A stretch of DNA of 64,000 nt from Sceloporus undulatus. Taxonomy: Eukaryota; Chordata; Lepidosauria; Squamata; Phrynosomatidae. Within the stretch, counting starts at the first letter, position 1. Each line of letters starts with the position of its first letter. The stretch is taken from positions 116,113,947 through 116,177,946 of the forward strand of contig NC_056527.1 in the NCBI RefSeq assembly GCF_019175285.1, written 5' to 3'. The notes beneath the pieces are model-generated. The model did not search any database. It was not told where the DNA came from and saw nothing but the letters and a program-made list of their open reading frames with translations. This document shows positions 1 through 29,585 of the stretch, in pieces. Position numbers and translations under genes: made by a program.

Positions 1-340
1 AAAAAGCCCCATACAGAGCAGTTAGCCTAAAGCATGTCCCAGTTCAAAATGTGAGCTGTTTTGTTAGATGCAAGCTCTCCCTTGGATAACTCCCCCACAT
101 TCCAGGTATAGTAACAGAACACATACTGGTTGTTGGTTAAAAATAACAGACTCAGGTGTTATCTCAAAAGACCAAAAAGTTTTATTTTCCATAAGCTTTT
201 GAGCACTCCTGCCCACTTCATCAGATGTTTTGTAAGCATTCAAGCCAAGCAGTTTGCAGAGTGATTGCAAATCTTAACCTCTGATCTGTATATAGAGATG
301 TGTGCCTATTTGCTTCCTAGAGTAAAGAAAGGAATCAGTG
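1..340 (-). repeat. Flank downstream of ALOX15B with Penelope-like tail fragment
   Basis: Positions about 125-250 read on the minus strand as CTGATGA (224-218), a decayed stem, then AAAAGCTTATG and an A/T-rich tail. This resembles the 3' tails of Penelope-like retroelements common in reptiles. Nothing else was recognised here. Confidence 0.4.
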
Positions 341-693
341 CATACCCTCCAACTGTCCCAATTTGGAAGGGATAGTCCTACTTTCTCAGCCAGTTTTAAA
401 ATGTCCGTTTCTCTCCCTTCCTACCACTTTCCCCCACTGGCCTCAATGTCCTTCAGTTGCTGCAAACTCCATTCAAAGCGCACAAGGACTTGTACTCAAT
501 TAATTCAGCAGAGAGGAAAGAGTCTTACTTTTCCAAATTTCAGTACTTAAATTACAGGGTTTCTCTGCTTAAAATGGTAGTTTGGTGCATGTTCCTCCTT
601 AATAACTTTAGGCCTCTAGTTTCCTGGTCAAATGCACCCTTTTGAGCCAGTATGTGTCCCCCAGTTTTCATCTGCGAAATGTTGGAGGGTATG
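341..693. repeat. Non-autonomous DNA element, CATACCCTCC family, complete copy
   Basis: Starts CATACCCTCCAACTGTCCC and ends GTTGGAGGGTATG, an inverted terminal repeat of 13 bp. At least seven relatives, whole or partial, occur in the window. No coding capacity. Confidence 0.7.
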
Positions 694-1699
694 TCAATGA
701 TAGTAAACCTTGGAAGAATGCAAGCTTTATGAGTTTTGGTTACTGTAAGGCAGATTATTGAAAACCCGCTAAGGTGCATCGTGGCAGCACATTGAGATGG
801 GAATCTTGCAAAGAGAATTCAATGCGCATATGTCAACCAAGAAAGACAACTGTAATTCTAGAAAGAGGCAAACAATGTAGGAGTACAGATGCTCCCTCCA
901 TATGGCATCCATGCCACTGGTTCCAATCACCTACCACAGTGCATGCCCTGGTAACGCCTTCAAATGTTACTCATGCACGGAAAACACCAACTGCTGTAGT
1001 GACTGAATGGCCTTTAGCACCACTTTGCCCATTACAGAAAGACATCGTAGTTGGTAGACACTAGGCAGCCATTACCTGAATGGGGAATTGAACCCAGGGC
1101 TCACCTTTCCAAAAAATGTGAGACTCTCAAGGAAGAGGCTGGAAACTAAGGTCTTGTCTACACATTCAAAATACCCCTCATACTATTTGAATAGAATGTG
1201 ATCCTGCCACACATGATTCGGGAGAATTCGGGCTTTCTGCAGAGTGCGGGGGTGAATAGATGCACATTTGTGCAGAAAAGTGGACAATTAGTGCAAATGT
1301 GTGAAAATTGGCAGCAATTTGCATAATACACTTATGTGCAGAGTAACCCTAAGAAGGGACTGGGTTCCTTTCTCCCACTGTGAGCCATACCAGACATTCT
1401 GGAAATGGGGTCACATCACTTTTGCTTTCATTTTATGCCATTGGGGGCATTATTTCCTCATATTTGGGGAGAGCCCAAGCATTTGGCAAGTCCGAGAGCA
1501 AATCCACTATGTTTTGCAACGTCTTTGATCTGTTTCTGGATATTTGATGATGGAAAATTTCCCAGGATATTTTTTTTTAAGTGGGGGTCTGGGAGCTTTG
1601 GCATCTGCTGTGGGGCTTTGAAGGCCACACACTGGGCCCCTAATGGGACCCAGAGGCTGTCCCTTTTTCCCCCTGGGACCAAAGGACAAGTATGACATT

Positions 1700-1860
1700 A
1701 CAATAAAAGAGTCACTGTGGTGTAGTGGTTAGAGTAGAGGTGAGTCCCATACAAACCCCCAGATGTTTCTTGGCAAGCAAGTATCACCAGCATAGCCAAT
1801 GATGAGGGATGCTGGGAGCTGCAGTCCAACAACATCTGGATGTAGCTTGGTGGATTCTTG
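1700..1860 (+). repeat. tRNA-SINE head fragment and short palindromic element
   Basis: GTGGTGTAGTGGTTAGAG at about 1716-1734 is an A-box-like tRNA-SINE start. It is followed by CTGGGAGCTGCAGTCCAACA, the end of a common reptile inverted-repeat element. Positions 694-1699 otherwise show no recognisable gene. Confidence 0.4.
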
Positions 1861-1893
1861 GTGACTAATCTGTCATTCAAATATATATATATA

Positions 1894-1899
1894 TTTAAT
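1894..1899 (-). terminator. Possible ALOX15B polyadenylation signal (ATTAAA)
   Basis: ATTAAA on the minus strand about 230 bp after the stop codon. It is the first signal-like hexamer seen downstream. It lies beside an AT-rich run, so it could be coincidental. Confidence 0.3.
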
Positions 1900-2126
1900 A
1901 TTCATTCCATCTGACACAATAGACATCCTATGTTAACCAGAGTCAAATCTTGGATGGCACCGACCCACCAGTAAGGAAAACGCTTCACCCAACAGCCTGA
2001 TTCTGATATCTACCTTCTCCAGGCACATCATGCTGCTTAAACATACACAAAAGAAAACACGTAAATAAGATACAGAAACAGAGAGTCTGGAGAAACAGCT
2101 GCTGAAGGAGGTTTCCATTCTGTCGC

Positions 2127-20140
<18,014 letters not shown>

Positions 20141-20260
20141 ATTGCTGGATCTCAGTTATGGCAACTGGAGGTTGAGCGTCCAACAAGGAGCTGGAGATGG
20201 AAGAGAAAACCACAGTCTGCCCTGCAGCTCTACCAGAAGCCTTCTCCCCAGAGGATGGCA

Positions 20261-20266
20261 TTTATA
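20261..20266 (-). promoter_or_regulatory. Candidate TATA box of ALOX15B
   Basis: On the minus strand TATAAA sits at 20266-20261, about 120 bp upstream of the ALOX15B ATG. With usual spacing transcription would start near 20230-20240, giving a 5'UTR of about 95 nt without a needed upstream intron. This rests on sequence and position only. Confidence 0.5.
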
Positions 20267-20630
20267 AAACATGCCAGCCTCCTTCAGCCTTGGAGCTCCA
20301 CCTTTTCTCCAGCAGTGGCTCCACCCTGGAAAGAGAGGCAGACCAAGAACCACAATGCTTCCAGGGCATCAGAAGCACAATGATGGTCCTCTGGAGAAAG
20401 AGCTTTACAAGTGTCCTAGTGTTCTTTCCAATTGTCCTTTCCAAGTGTATTCTTCCGCTCTTCAAACTAGAACACTGGAGTTCTGCCAAAAAGGAGTGGC
20501 ATCACTTTCAATTTGAGAAGAACAGCCTTTATAGTACTTGTTTTAATATTATAAACCCTGGGGGCAGCATAAGAGAAGTTGTAGAATATCAGGCATAAGC
20601 CATGAGAGAGAAAGAGCAGTCAGCCAGGGA
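20267..20630. other. Upstream flank of ALOX15B
   Basis: Unique-looking sequence upstream of the TATA box. No gene and no repeat recognised; it would hold any proximal enhancer elements. Confidence 0.4.
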
Positions 20631-20631
20631 A

Positions 20632-20675
20632 AAGGAAGGAAAGAAGGAAGGAAGGAAGGAAGGAAGGAAGGAAGG
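20632..20675. repeat. (AAGG)n microsatellite
   Basis: Tetranucleotide array beginning just after GGGAAAAGGAAGG. Confidence 0.9.
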
Positions 20676-20749
20676 TTGTGAAAAGGCAAATGGAAAAAAG
20701 GCATTTGAAGAAGAGAAAAGAGCAGATAAAGGAAAATAAAAATAGTGTT

Positions 20750-20935
20750 GTTTTTTTGGGTTTTTCGGGCTGTGTGCCATGTTCTAGAAGAGTTTGTTCC
20801 TGACGTTTCGCCAGCATCTCTGAAGATGCCAGCCACGGATGCTGGTGAAACATCAGGAACAAACTCTTCTAGAATATGGCACAGAGCCCGAAAAACCCAC
20901 CAAAAACTATGGATGCCTGCCATGAAAGCCTTCGA
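20750..20935. repeat. Palindromic Penelope-like element remnant
   Basis: Left arm GTTCTAGAAGAGTTTGTTCC is mirrored by GGAACAAACTCTTCTAGAA. The centre carries CTGAAGA (20820-20826), a GCCAGC/GCTGGT stem and GAAAC. Confidence 0.65.
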
Positions 20936-21054
20936 CTTCACATAGAAAATAAGAATATATGCACTCAAAGGAAAGGTTGTGAAGGTTATGATGGAGCAAG
21001 AGAACTGTATGCCTCTCCCAATTCAACTGCATGCACCTGTTCCAATTCATGAGG

Positions 21055-21392
21055 GAGAGTCCTGATGAATCCTCTGCAATCCCACTCTTCCTGCTGCTTT
21101 AAAAATGGCCCGGTTTTGCTCTCCTCTTCCCACATTCCCCTCAGACATCAGCCTTATTCAACTGCTGCAAACTGAGTGCAAAGTGCAAATGTATTTTTGT
21201 ACTCAATTCAGCAGGGAGAGGAGGCGGTGGCAAAATCTTACCCTTCCCAGTCAGCTCAGGCCAAAGCAAACTACTGCAGGTTCTCCTAGCTTGTCTGTTC
21301 TTCTTCATTAATACCTTTTGTCATCTGGACCACACTCTGATATTGGTTGGCTGTTTATGTCCCAGTTTTCATGTCTGAAATGTTTAAGTTTA
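21055..21392. repeat. CATACCCTCC-family element, one end missing
   Basis: Contains GCTGCAAACTGAGTGCAAAG and CACACTCTGATATTGGTTGG, family blocks. Confidence 0.65.
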
Positions 21393-22454
21393 TGCCCAAT
21401 AATTCAAGGTATGGAGCTGACAAGACAGAAAGGACCTTTAAGAACAAGGAAGGTGAATCAACAAGCAAGAGAGAACCAGCATAGTTGCATCATATTAATT
21501 TCCTTCTAATGCAATGCTTCGTAAAAAGCAAAGTTGGTTTGTGTGGAGAGAAAGGAGTTGCCTCTAGCTGTGACTCCCTGGAAAGAGGCTTTGAGTAGTT
21601 ATGGGGCCTCTCTGCAACAATAAAGGAAGGAACGTGAAACAGAGAAACATGCGCAGCCTTTGGCATTCCTGTACACCAGGATGAAAAGATCAACATGGAA
21701 TATTCCTTGCCATTCCCTCAATTGTTCTTGCACCTCAACAAGCCCTGCATTTATCACTTATTTGCATCACACCTCTGCAAACCCTGCATTTAGCGATTAT
21801 TTTGGAAGGGGTGTCTATCCTGTGAGCATGTCTTCATTGTATTTTCTCCACTGCAGTAATGTTTAAGGAATCCGATTAGCTCAGCAATTCATGACACACC
21901 TCCAAAGTAAAAGGTGCAGCTGTCCCTGGGTTTGTGGCATACCTCCAGGTCACACACTGTCCCAGTAGCAAAAGTCTGGCTCATTGTGACAAACAAAGGG
22001 ATCAAATGTGATGCGACAGCTCCCATATTTGAATTGGGGTTCTCTGTATAGCCGGAGTGTGCTTTGCAGTTTTGTCACATAGGACACAGACAGGGTTCCC
22101 AAATGTCCTGGTCCTGAATCTCAGAGCCTGGAGTGCCTTCTCCAATCCCCAAGGTGAGGGGAAGGAATCTCAGAGTGAGGGCACTGCCTTGAAAAACAAG
22201 TGTGTGCATGTGTCTGTGTGTATAGTTAGTGGTAAATGTGTCGGGCATCATCAGCAGCCTCATATTTCTTTCTTACCTGCCTCTCCCCATGGATCAAAGT
22301 AATGACCTGGTAATGACACTACCAGGCCTCCTTCTTATAACACCACCTTTCTAACTTCACCAGGGGCTGCTCTCTTGCTAAAAACTGAGGACCTCAACAG
22401 AATGGTCTACATCTTGTTTTGGCAAATGTGTAATTGTTTTGGGTAAAGCAAACC

Positions 22455-22528
22455 AAGATTTTTGTGGGTTTTTCGGGCTATGTGGCCATGAGAACATAGC
22501 CACATAGCCCGAAAAACCCACAAAAATC
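22455..22528. repeat. Short Penelope-like palindrome
   Basis: GTGGGTTTTTCGGGCTATGT is mirrored by ACATAGCCCGAAAAACCCAC within 70 bp, forming a near-perfect hairpin. Confidence 0.65.
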
Positions 22529-22610
22529 GCTTGTTGTTGATGTTGTGTGCTTAAGTCAATTTCAACTTATGGCAACCCTAAGGTAAAACCTATCATGGCA
22601 TGTGCACGTC

Positions 22611-23232
22611 CTTGGCTTTCCAATGTGGCTCCAGAAGATCTTTGTTGTTGTGTGCCTTTAAGTGATTTCTGACTTATAGCAACCCTAAGGGCAATGGTGT
22701 ACCTAGTGTATTTGATGTCCAGTTCACATCATCTTTTAATACCCCGCTCCTCTCTTCAACAGCCTTTTCTGGGTCTGGCAGAGGTGACTTGCTTTCCAGT
22801 CTGGCCAGCAAATCCACTGGATTCATAAGGCAGTCCCTTTCCACCAGCAGCCTTTTTTCACTCGGCCAGCAGCCCTGCCAGACCCAGAAGGAGGTACTGG
22901 GCAGAAGCTGCACCCCACCATGCTCCCTGGCTGGTAGATGGGGTGGCCTGGAGGGTCTTGGGATGGAGGGAAACAACTGTCTCCCTGGACATTTGCCCCA
23001 CTCTGAAGTGTCACCCAGTGCAGTCTGTATTCCCCATGCCCCTGAGTGACACCCCAGGCTTAGGGGAACCTATCATGTGGTTTCCTTGGCAAGATTTGTT
23101 CAGAGGAGGTTTTCCATTGCCTTCCCCTGAGGCTGAGAGAGTGTGACTTGGCCATGGTCACCCAGTGGATTTACATGGCCAAGCAGGGGATCGAACCCTG
23201 GCCTCCAGAGTTGTGCAATGCGCCCACATTGT
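22611..23232 (-). repeat. tRNA-SINE split by a palindromic DNA element
   Basis: SINE 3' part at about 22650-22691 and the rest at about 23059-23232 belong to one copy; the 22692-23058 block between them is a foreign element. B-box region CCCTGGCCTCCAGAG visible at the right. Confidence 0.6.
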
Positions 23233-24184
23233 ATGCTGGTGCACTATATGTGGCTTCAAGCTTATGCTGAAGCCATGCGACAATCAAATATATGGCACGC
23301 ATGCCTGTGGCAAGCACACTGCCATGAGCACGTGCCCCGTTGCTTTCAATGAGACGCGAGCATACACGAAATTCCCCTTACGTGGGTGGATCCAGAACGG
23401 ATCCCCTGCACAAGGGAAGGGCCCACTGTCATTTAACACTCAGAGCACTAGGCCACACTGGTTTCCATCTCCTCCGATCATCATGATCAGCCAGAGAGCC
23501 AGAAAAGCAGAATAATCTCAAGACACTGCTCTGAGTCCTGGCAACCCTTCTTGACTCTCCCTACCCTCCTGAGCCACACATACGCCCATTATTTCTCTCT
23601 ATGGGACACAGCCGAAGGGATTCGAACCTGGGTCTCCAGAGTCAACATTCAAACTGCTGTCTAGATGTCATAATGGATCTAATTCTTCCCTCTACTCTCT
23701 CCATGCTCCTCATCCGCTTTGGTCTCTTTCTCCTCTTCCTCCTCTTCATGACTCTTGGATCTCTTTTAACCTCCCTGGCCTCTCCAAAATGAATCCCATT
23801 TTGAAAGAAAGGCAGGATATAAATCCCTTAAATAAATTTAATTAAATTTTAAAATCATTTAACAATCATTTCGGATGAACCAGTATGAACCAGCTGAACG
23901 ACACCATTGCCATCTGAGGACAACATGTGAGCACCTGACTGCAATATCTTTCTTCTTCTGCCTTCCCACCTCCCTGGATGCTTCTTTTGAAACCTCTTTG
24001 CCTGAAGAAGAAATCTGTTTTTGTAAACTAGCACTGTGATTTTTTTGCACAATTTTCATCGGCCGGATAAATTTGTTAGATGAAAAACAGAAACTGATTC
24101 TCAGGAAGAACTTTTTTTAAAAGGCGTTATCCCTTAAATTACCGCAATACAATTCAGCCAAATAATAATAATAATAATAATTGC

Positions 24185-24303
24185 AAAGTCTGGATGGCCA
24201 TCTGTCAGGGATGCTTTGATTTGGATTTCCTGCATGGCAGGGGGTTGGACTGGATGGCCCTAGCGGTCTCTTCCAACTCTACGATTCTATGATTCTATGA
24301 TTC
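24185..24303 (+). mobile_element. CR1 LINE 3' end fragment
   Basis: Ends with the CR1 signature GATTCTATGATTCTATGATT, preceded by GGTTGGACTGGATGGCC. Only the last 120 bp remain. Confidence 0.85.
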
Positions 24304-24609
24304 CTCAGGGGCTGTTAAAACAAAGAGTTGTTGAGATTTTAAAATTTCAATAAAATTTATTATTAAAAAAGAAAAAAGAAAGGGTTTTTTAAAAAGCTGG
24401 GGGAGAGACATGTATATTAATAATTATAGGTCAGCCATAGAATAAAGGATCATATAAATATGCATGTGCATATATGGCTCCTAAAGAATTGCTCAATAGT
24501 GTATTAATAAATGTATTATTGCATATACATTAAGAAATATTATATCTATTTTATTATGGGTATAATAGATAGTAGACAATAGTAGATAATAGTACAGGTA
24601 TATCTATTA

Positions 24610-25225
24610 CAGTGGTCCCTCCACATTCACTAGAGGTTAGGGGTGAAAGACCTCCATAAATGTGCTCCACATTTGCAGCTTTGACTTTTGTGGATTTGAT
24701 TAATGAGGTTCTCTCTAGGAATTTCTTGGTCCTCCAATGCAACTCTGCCAGAGGTTGACCATAGAGTTGTGCTGGAGAACTCAGAGGTTCCTAGAGAAAA
24801 CACATCTCTGGACATTTGTAGGTCCTCCAGAGCAATTCTATAGTCAACTTCTGGCAGATGTTGACCATAGTCAACATCTTGGAGGACGTGGAGATTCCTA
24901 GGGAGGTTTTCTCTCAGGATAAAAAAATAGTGCATTTTTAATTTGTGATTTTCCCACTTTCATGGGAGTCATGCACCTCTAACTCCAGCGAAAGTGGCAG
25001 CCCCACTGCTTATGTTAAAGCAATGCTTTCAATACAGTCGCCCCTCCGTTTTCACTGACTTGAGATCCGCAGTTTTGATTATTCACAGAAGGGCAATCTC
25101 CATTAATGTTAATGGCGCTTGTGCCCATGATGCACACACACAGGAGCGCATGCCCATTCAAGCCTATGGGGCTTGAATATAAGCAATTTCCAAATTCACT
25201 GTGAATTCAGAGGGAGGACTGTATA
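24610..25225. repeat. Two diverged DNA elements (ACAGTGGTCCCTCC type)
   Basis: ACAGTGGTCCCTCCACATTC at about 24610 and ACAGTCGCCCCTCCGTTTTC at about 25034 open two related non-coding repeats. Related pieces occur at 3560-3660, 5020-5370 and 7920-8030. Confidence 0.5.
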
Positions 25226-26556
25226 CGTACCAAAGCCATCTGAAAATCAACTTGCAGGGATTTCAAAGAAGTTTCTCCAAAGTCTGGCAGCTGATCAAAG
25301 TAGGAAGCAAAGCCTCTTCCATGCCTCTGCCTGTTTTTTCTGCTGTCTGTGTCAAGCTTGTCCTAATAGCAGGGCTGGCTCATCCATATAGGTGAACTAG
25401 GCAGCCGTCTCAGCGGCAAAATTTAGGGCCGACTTGGCGGCTTTTTTGCATAATAAACAATATTAAAGTGAAAACTCATTACAGCAAGCGACGTAAAAGC
25501 AAGCTACTGTGTGACGGTTACAACACAAAAACTAGTTTGTTTTTGAGTTTTGCATTTTTGGTAATAATGATCATGCAATAGTGTTTCAGTGTTTGTGCTT
25601 GATTTTGGATGTTTGCCTAGTACTTTAATACCATGTTGCATTCTTAGGACAAGTTTTAAACTAAGTAAAGAGGAAGTTTTAGTCGTTTAGGTGAGTACTC
25701 TCTTTATCATTACATTATCTTAGGGTATTGTGGGGGGGGGGGGGGGGGCAAAGCCGCCCCGGATCCTATGCCTTTTATCTTTACGTAATCTGAAACCTAA
25801 TTGGCTTTTTGGCTAATTCTCAATACTATGACGAGAGATTGGAACCTAAGTTTTATGTCATGTTTAGCTTTAACAAACAAAACTGGATTCTACAATTGTT
25901 TCAGACTGCTTTTTTTAAAAAAATTAAAGCTTTATTCTTAAAAAAAGAGAAATACCTCAAACATAATATAATAACAATGTGCATCGATATCACATTCCAA
26001 TTTTCATAATTTATATGATATAATATATATGTGTGTGTATATATATTTGTCATATTACATAGATCACACCGTCATTTAACTTATATTTCTACTTTTTCCT
26101 ATTATCAACATGATCAGACTGCTTTTTTAAAGAGCATTTTAATGCATTTTAAGTGCCCCGCCTAATAACAAGTCCCTGAATTCCATCGGATGGAGCCATT
26201 AAAGCACCTTGACATGGAATTATAATACAATAATTGTGGAGAGCAAAAGGGCCCCAGGTTGTGTCTCCAAGCAACAATTATTTCATCCCATCGGCTGTAC
26301 GAATGCATGACGGGTGTGGACTCGAGAGATCATTTCACAACACTGGGCTTCAAAGTTGGGGAAATTAAAACTGTACCGTGATTGCATAAAAGTCATAAAA
26401 TGCTGAGGATTTACAGCCTAAGCATCTTTTTACCACAATCCTATTGTAAGAGTGACATATTTTAAGCTTGGGAGGATAAGCCTTACTACAGTCACAGAAC
26501 TGCAGCTGAAATAGGATCTTCCTAATCCTTGAACACCACCATTTAGTGATTGCTGT

Positions 26557-26602
<46 letters not shown>

Positions 26603-27280
26603 AAGGCCTTATTTGGACTACAAACCCCAGAATCCTCTGACCATTAAGATATAGTGCTGCCTGGAGGGTTCTGGGAGTTGTAGCCCAAAGCAGCAACCTT
26701 TTTCCAGGCCCTGGCTAGTTTGCTGGATGTAATTTTATATGTTGAAAAGTCACCACCTCTTCCGAACTGAACCCTGAAATGAATGCAACTGTTTCCCCTA
26801 CAAAAGGGGTAGCCCCAAAAGTTCATTTGTAAATTTCCAAGCGCTTCTCCCCAATTTTTAAAAAACTGATTAATTGATTTACAAAGAATTGTTGGTGGTT
26901 TCATCAATGCATACAGCTCTGTCACGGCTGTGAGCCGTTCAGAATCTGACTCCGCATTTGTGGAATAGTCTTCCTTTGCAGCTCTGGCTGGAGAAGGATC
27001 TGATCTCCTTTCTTAAAGGGTTGAAGACCTTTTTGATTTGCTAGATTAAGTTGCTTAGTGTGCCTAAAGTGGTTGACATGGGTTGCAACTGATGAGGATT
27101 TTGTTTTAGCATATTAGTATATTATTTTAGCATTTTAGCATTTCAAAATGTGGCATTCCATCATTGGTTTTTGTTTGTATGTTCTGATGTACCACTCTTT
27201 GGTGGAAAGGATGTTTTAAATCAGTTATTAATTAATATATTTTAAACATTGCCTCCTAGAAAGCATGGGGAGGGGCAATT
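25226..27280. other. Intergenic stretch with simple repeats, no gene
   Basis: Holds an uninterrupted G run at 25733-25748, a (TG)n array at 26559-26599 and a palindromic CTACAACTCCC-family copy at 26612-26700. No coding exon recognised. Confidence 0.5.
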
Positions 27281-27284
27281 TGGC

Positions 27285-27600
27285 CATGGTTTCTTGTGGG
27301 TTTTTCAGGCTATATGGCCTGTTCTAGGCCTTGCCATAATTTTGCCCCCCAAAACTACCCTCAAATTATACATGAAGCCAAATTATAGTAGAGTAAGTCA
27401 GTGGGGGAATGGAAGGGAGAAGCAGACTCTTGCCCTTTCCAGGAGGCTCAGGCAGAAGCAAACTGCTGCAGCCTCTTCTAGGTTGTCCTTTTCCCCCTCG
27501 CCTCGTGGCTAATTTTTTGCCATCTTGGCCACTCTCTGATGTTGTTTGGCCACACAGGTCCTGCTTTGCATCTGGGAAATGATGGAGGGTATGCTAGCAC
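27285..27600. repeat. Penelope-like fragment and CATACCCTCC-family fragment
   Basis: TTGTGGGTTTTTCAGGCTAT at 27294-27313 is a Penelope-like arm; from 27340 to GGAGGGTATG at about 27590 the CATACCCTCC family continues. Confidence 0.55.
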
Positions 27601-28009
27601 AGCTTTGGGGTCACCCAGAAAGTGAGAAAACATGATTCTATCTTTCGGTCGGAATGGTGCCCCATGAAGGTGAACTCCATGACCTTTAGAAATCTTGGGC
27701 AGCTTACTTTAAAGCTCAGTATTGTGAAATGTTCAGTTTTACCAGATCCACGCCTATGAATACAGGCGATCAGATTGAGGAATAACTTGGAAGCATCTTC
27801 ATACCAGATGAAGATGTCACAGATGAAAACCAAGACATATGTGGCTGAGCAAGATCAAATTGTCTTCAGAAAGGTGCGGTCGGGGAGCAAGAAGGCAAAA
27901 GTTATTAATGAGGAAGAAGACAAGCAGGTACTATTTGAAGCTGAGACACTCTAGAATTTATGTACCCGGATTTTGGAAAGCAAAAAACTAGAAGATGAAG
28001 AAATGAACT

Positions 28010-28257
28010 GACTCAGAAGGGTAGGACTCCACCCCAGTATTTTTCCTGCTGAGTTAAACTGAATGCAAACAAATTGTGTACGTTGAATTTGCAGCAATTG
28101 AACTTGGCTGAGGACAAACTGAAAAGGAAGCGGGGAAAGTGGGAGGTGGAAACAGAACTCAAGACATTTATATTTTAAAAAAACAGCTGTAAAAATAGAA
28201 CAACAAAAGAGGTGACCTGGGTTTGTCCCTGCCAAACCAGGACAGTTGGGAGGTACA
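28010..28257. repeat. CATACCCTCC-family fragment
   Basis: Contains GAACTTGGCTGAGGACAAAC and ends CAGGACAGTTGGGAGGTAC. Confidence 0.6.
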
Positions 28258-28469
28258 CATTGTTCCTTCCTGGCTTTAGCAAGTCCTTTGCTGTTTCACA
28301 TATTTTAAAAAAATATCAACAACCTTGAAACCCTCGCTTCCTAAATCAGGAGCATTACATTCTACGGTTCATCTCTTGGTCATATGTCTGTTTCTGGTCA
28401 TCCTAGGGTTGGCAGATTGAAAACTGAATAGGCCTCCTCTGCTTTTGATGGTTGTGTATAGAGGCACCA

Positions 28470-28711
28470 GGAGCCCTGGTGGTGCAGTGGTTAAATGCCT
28501 GTACTGCAGCCATTCACTCGAAACCACAAGGTTGCGAGTTCAAGATCAGCAAAAGGGCCCAAGCTCGACTCAGGCTTGCATCCTTCCAAGGTCGTTAAAA
28601 TGAGTACTGGGGGCAAATTAGCTTACTTGCTGTTTAGCTTACTTGCTGTTCACCGCTATGATCTTTGGAATAGCGGTATATAAATAAAACAAATTATTAT
28701 TATTATTATTA
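28470..28711 (+). repeat. Sauria-type tRNA SINE
   Basis: A-box TGGTGCAGTGGTTAAATG, B-box GGTTGCGAGTTCAAG near 28530, then CATCCTTCCAAGGTCG and GAATAGCGGTATATAAATAA, the order seen in squamate Sauria SINEs, with an (ATT)n tail. Confidence 0.8.
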
Positions 28712-29001
28712 TCACTGAGGTTGGTGACCCCCGGCGAAGGTCCCGGAAAGGGTCACAACGGGTGCCACATTGTCCCATCTTCCTTCCTGCCCACAACTGA
28801 CCAGCCGCCACCCAGCCAGACCAGTGTGGCCTCCAGGTGGCCCTTTCCAGGTCTGGCGCGGCTACTGGGCAAGGGAGAAAGGGATGCAATGCCCTTTCCC
28901 GCTTGCCCAGTAGCTGTGCCAGTCCCACCAAGTGTACCTTTATATGACAAGTGTACCTTTTACCCTCGCACCTCCTAATGACATCTCTGGTTGTGTAGAA
29001 G

Positions 29002-29585
29002 TAGGCTGACCATATTTCCTTGAGACAAAAACGGAACATTAGGATGGCAAAAACAGGTTGGGGTCATGCAATGTTCCATGTCCGTGAAAAAGTAAGATGA
29101 TAAGAAATGTTTTATTACATGAACATATAGAGCTAACAATTATTCTTCATTGACAAGACTCATATAATAATTTAGGTAGATGTAGAAGGGGAACTGTCTT
29201 TCACCACGATCGTCCCATGAACATTTCTTCGACGAAGTAATCTTACACAGTAAATTCTGGCCTTTCTACACCTTGCCATTAAATTTCTCACGCTCCGTGA
29301 CAGAATTTTGTAGTTACGAGCGCTTCACTTTTTCTGGACTCTAAATGCTTTACAGGATTTTCAGTGTTGATGGCTACCTCTGCAGCTGAAATATTAACTT
29401 TTCCAGTGAAAGTAATGTGTGTTTGGAACATAGATGCTTGACCTCTTGCAGATGACAACCACAATTTCAAACGGGGATCTTCAGAACATTTTTGCAATGT
29501 AACAGGGCATTTTTCTGGAAATTTCACTCTGGAAATATGAAAAAGGAGAACTGTCCTGTTTAAAATGTTGTGTATGGTCAGCCTA
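29002..29585. repeat. hAT-like element with 13-bp perfect terminal repeats
   Basis: TAGGCTGACCATA at 29002-29014 and its exact complement TATGGTCAGCCTA at 29573-29585. Flanks TGTAGAAG and TGTAGACT suggest an 8-bp target duplication with two changes. Confidence 0.65.

Noticed and set aside
20750-20935. Palindrome as a CRISPR-like or replication-origin hairpin
   Set aside because: The same arms recur at several dispersed sites with no spacers and match Penelope-like remnants.
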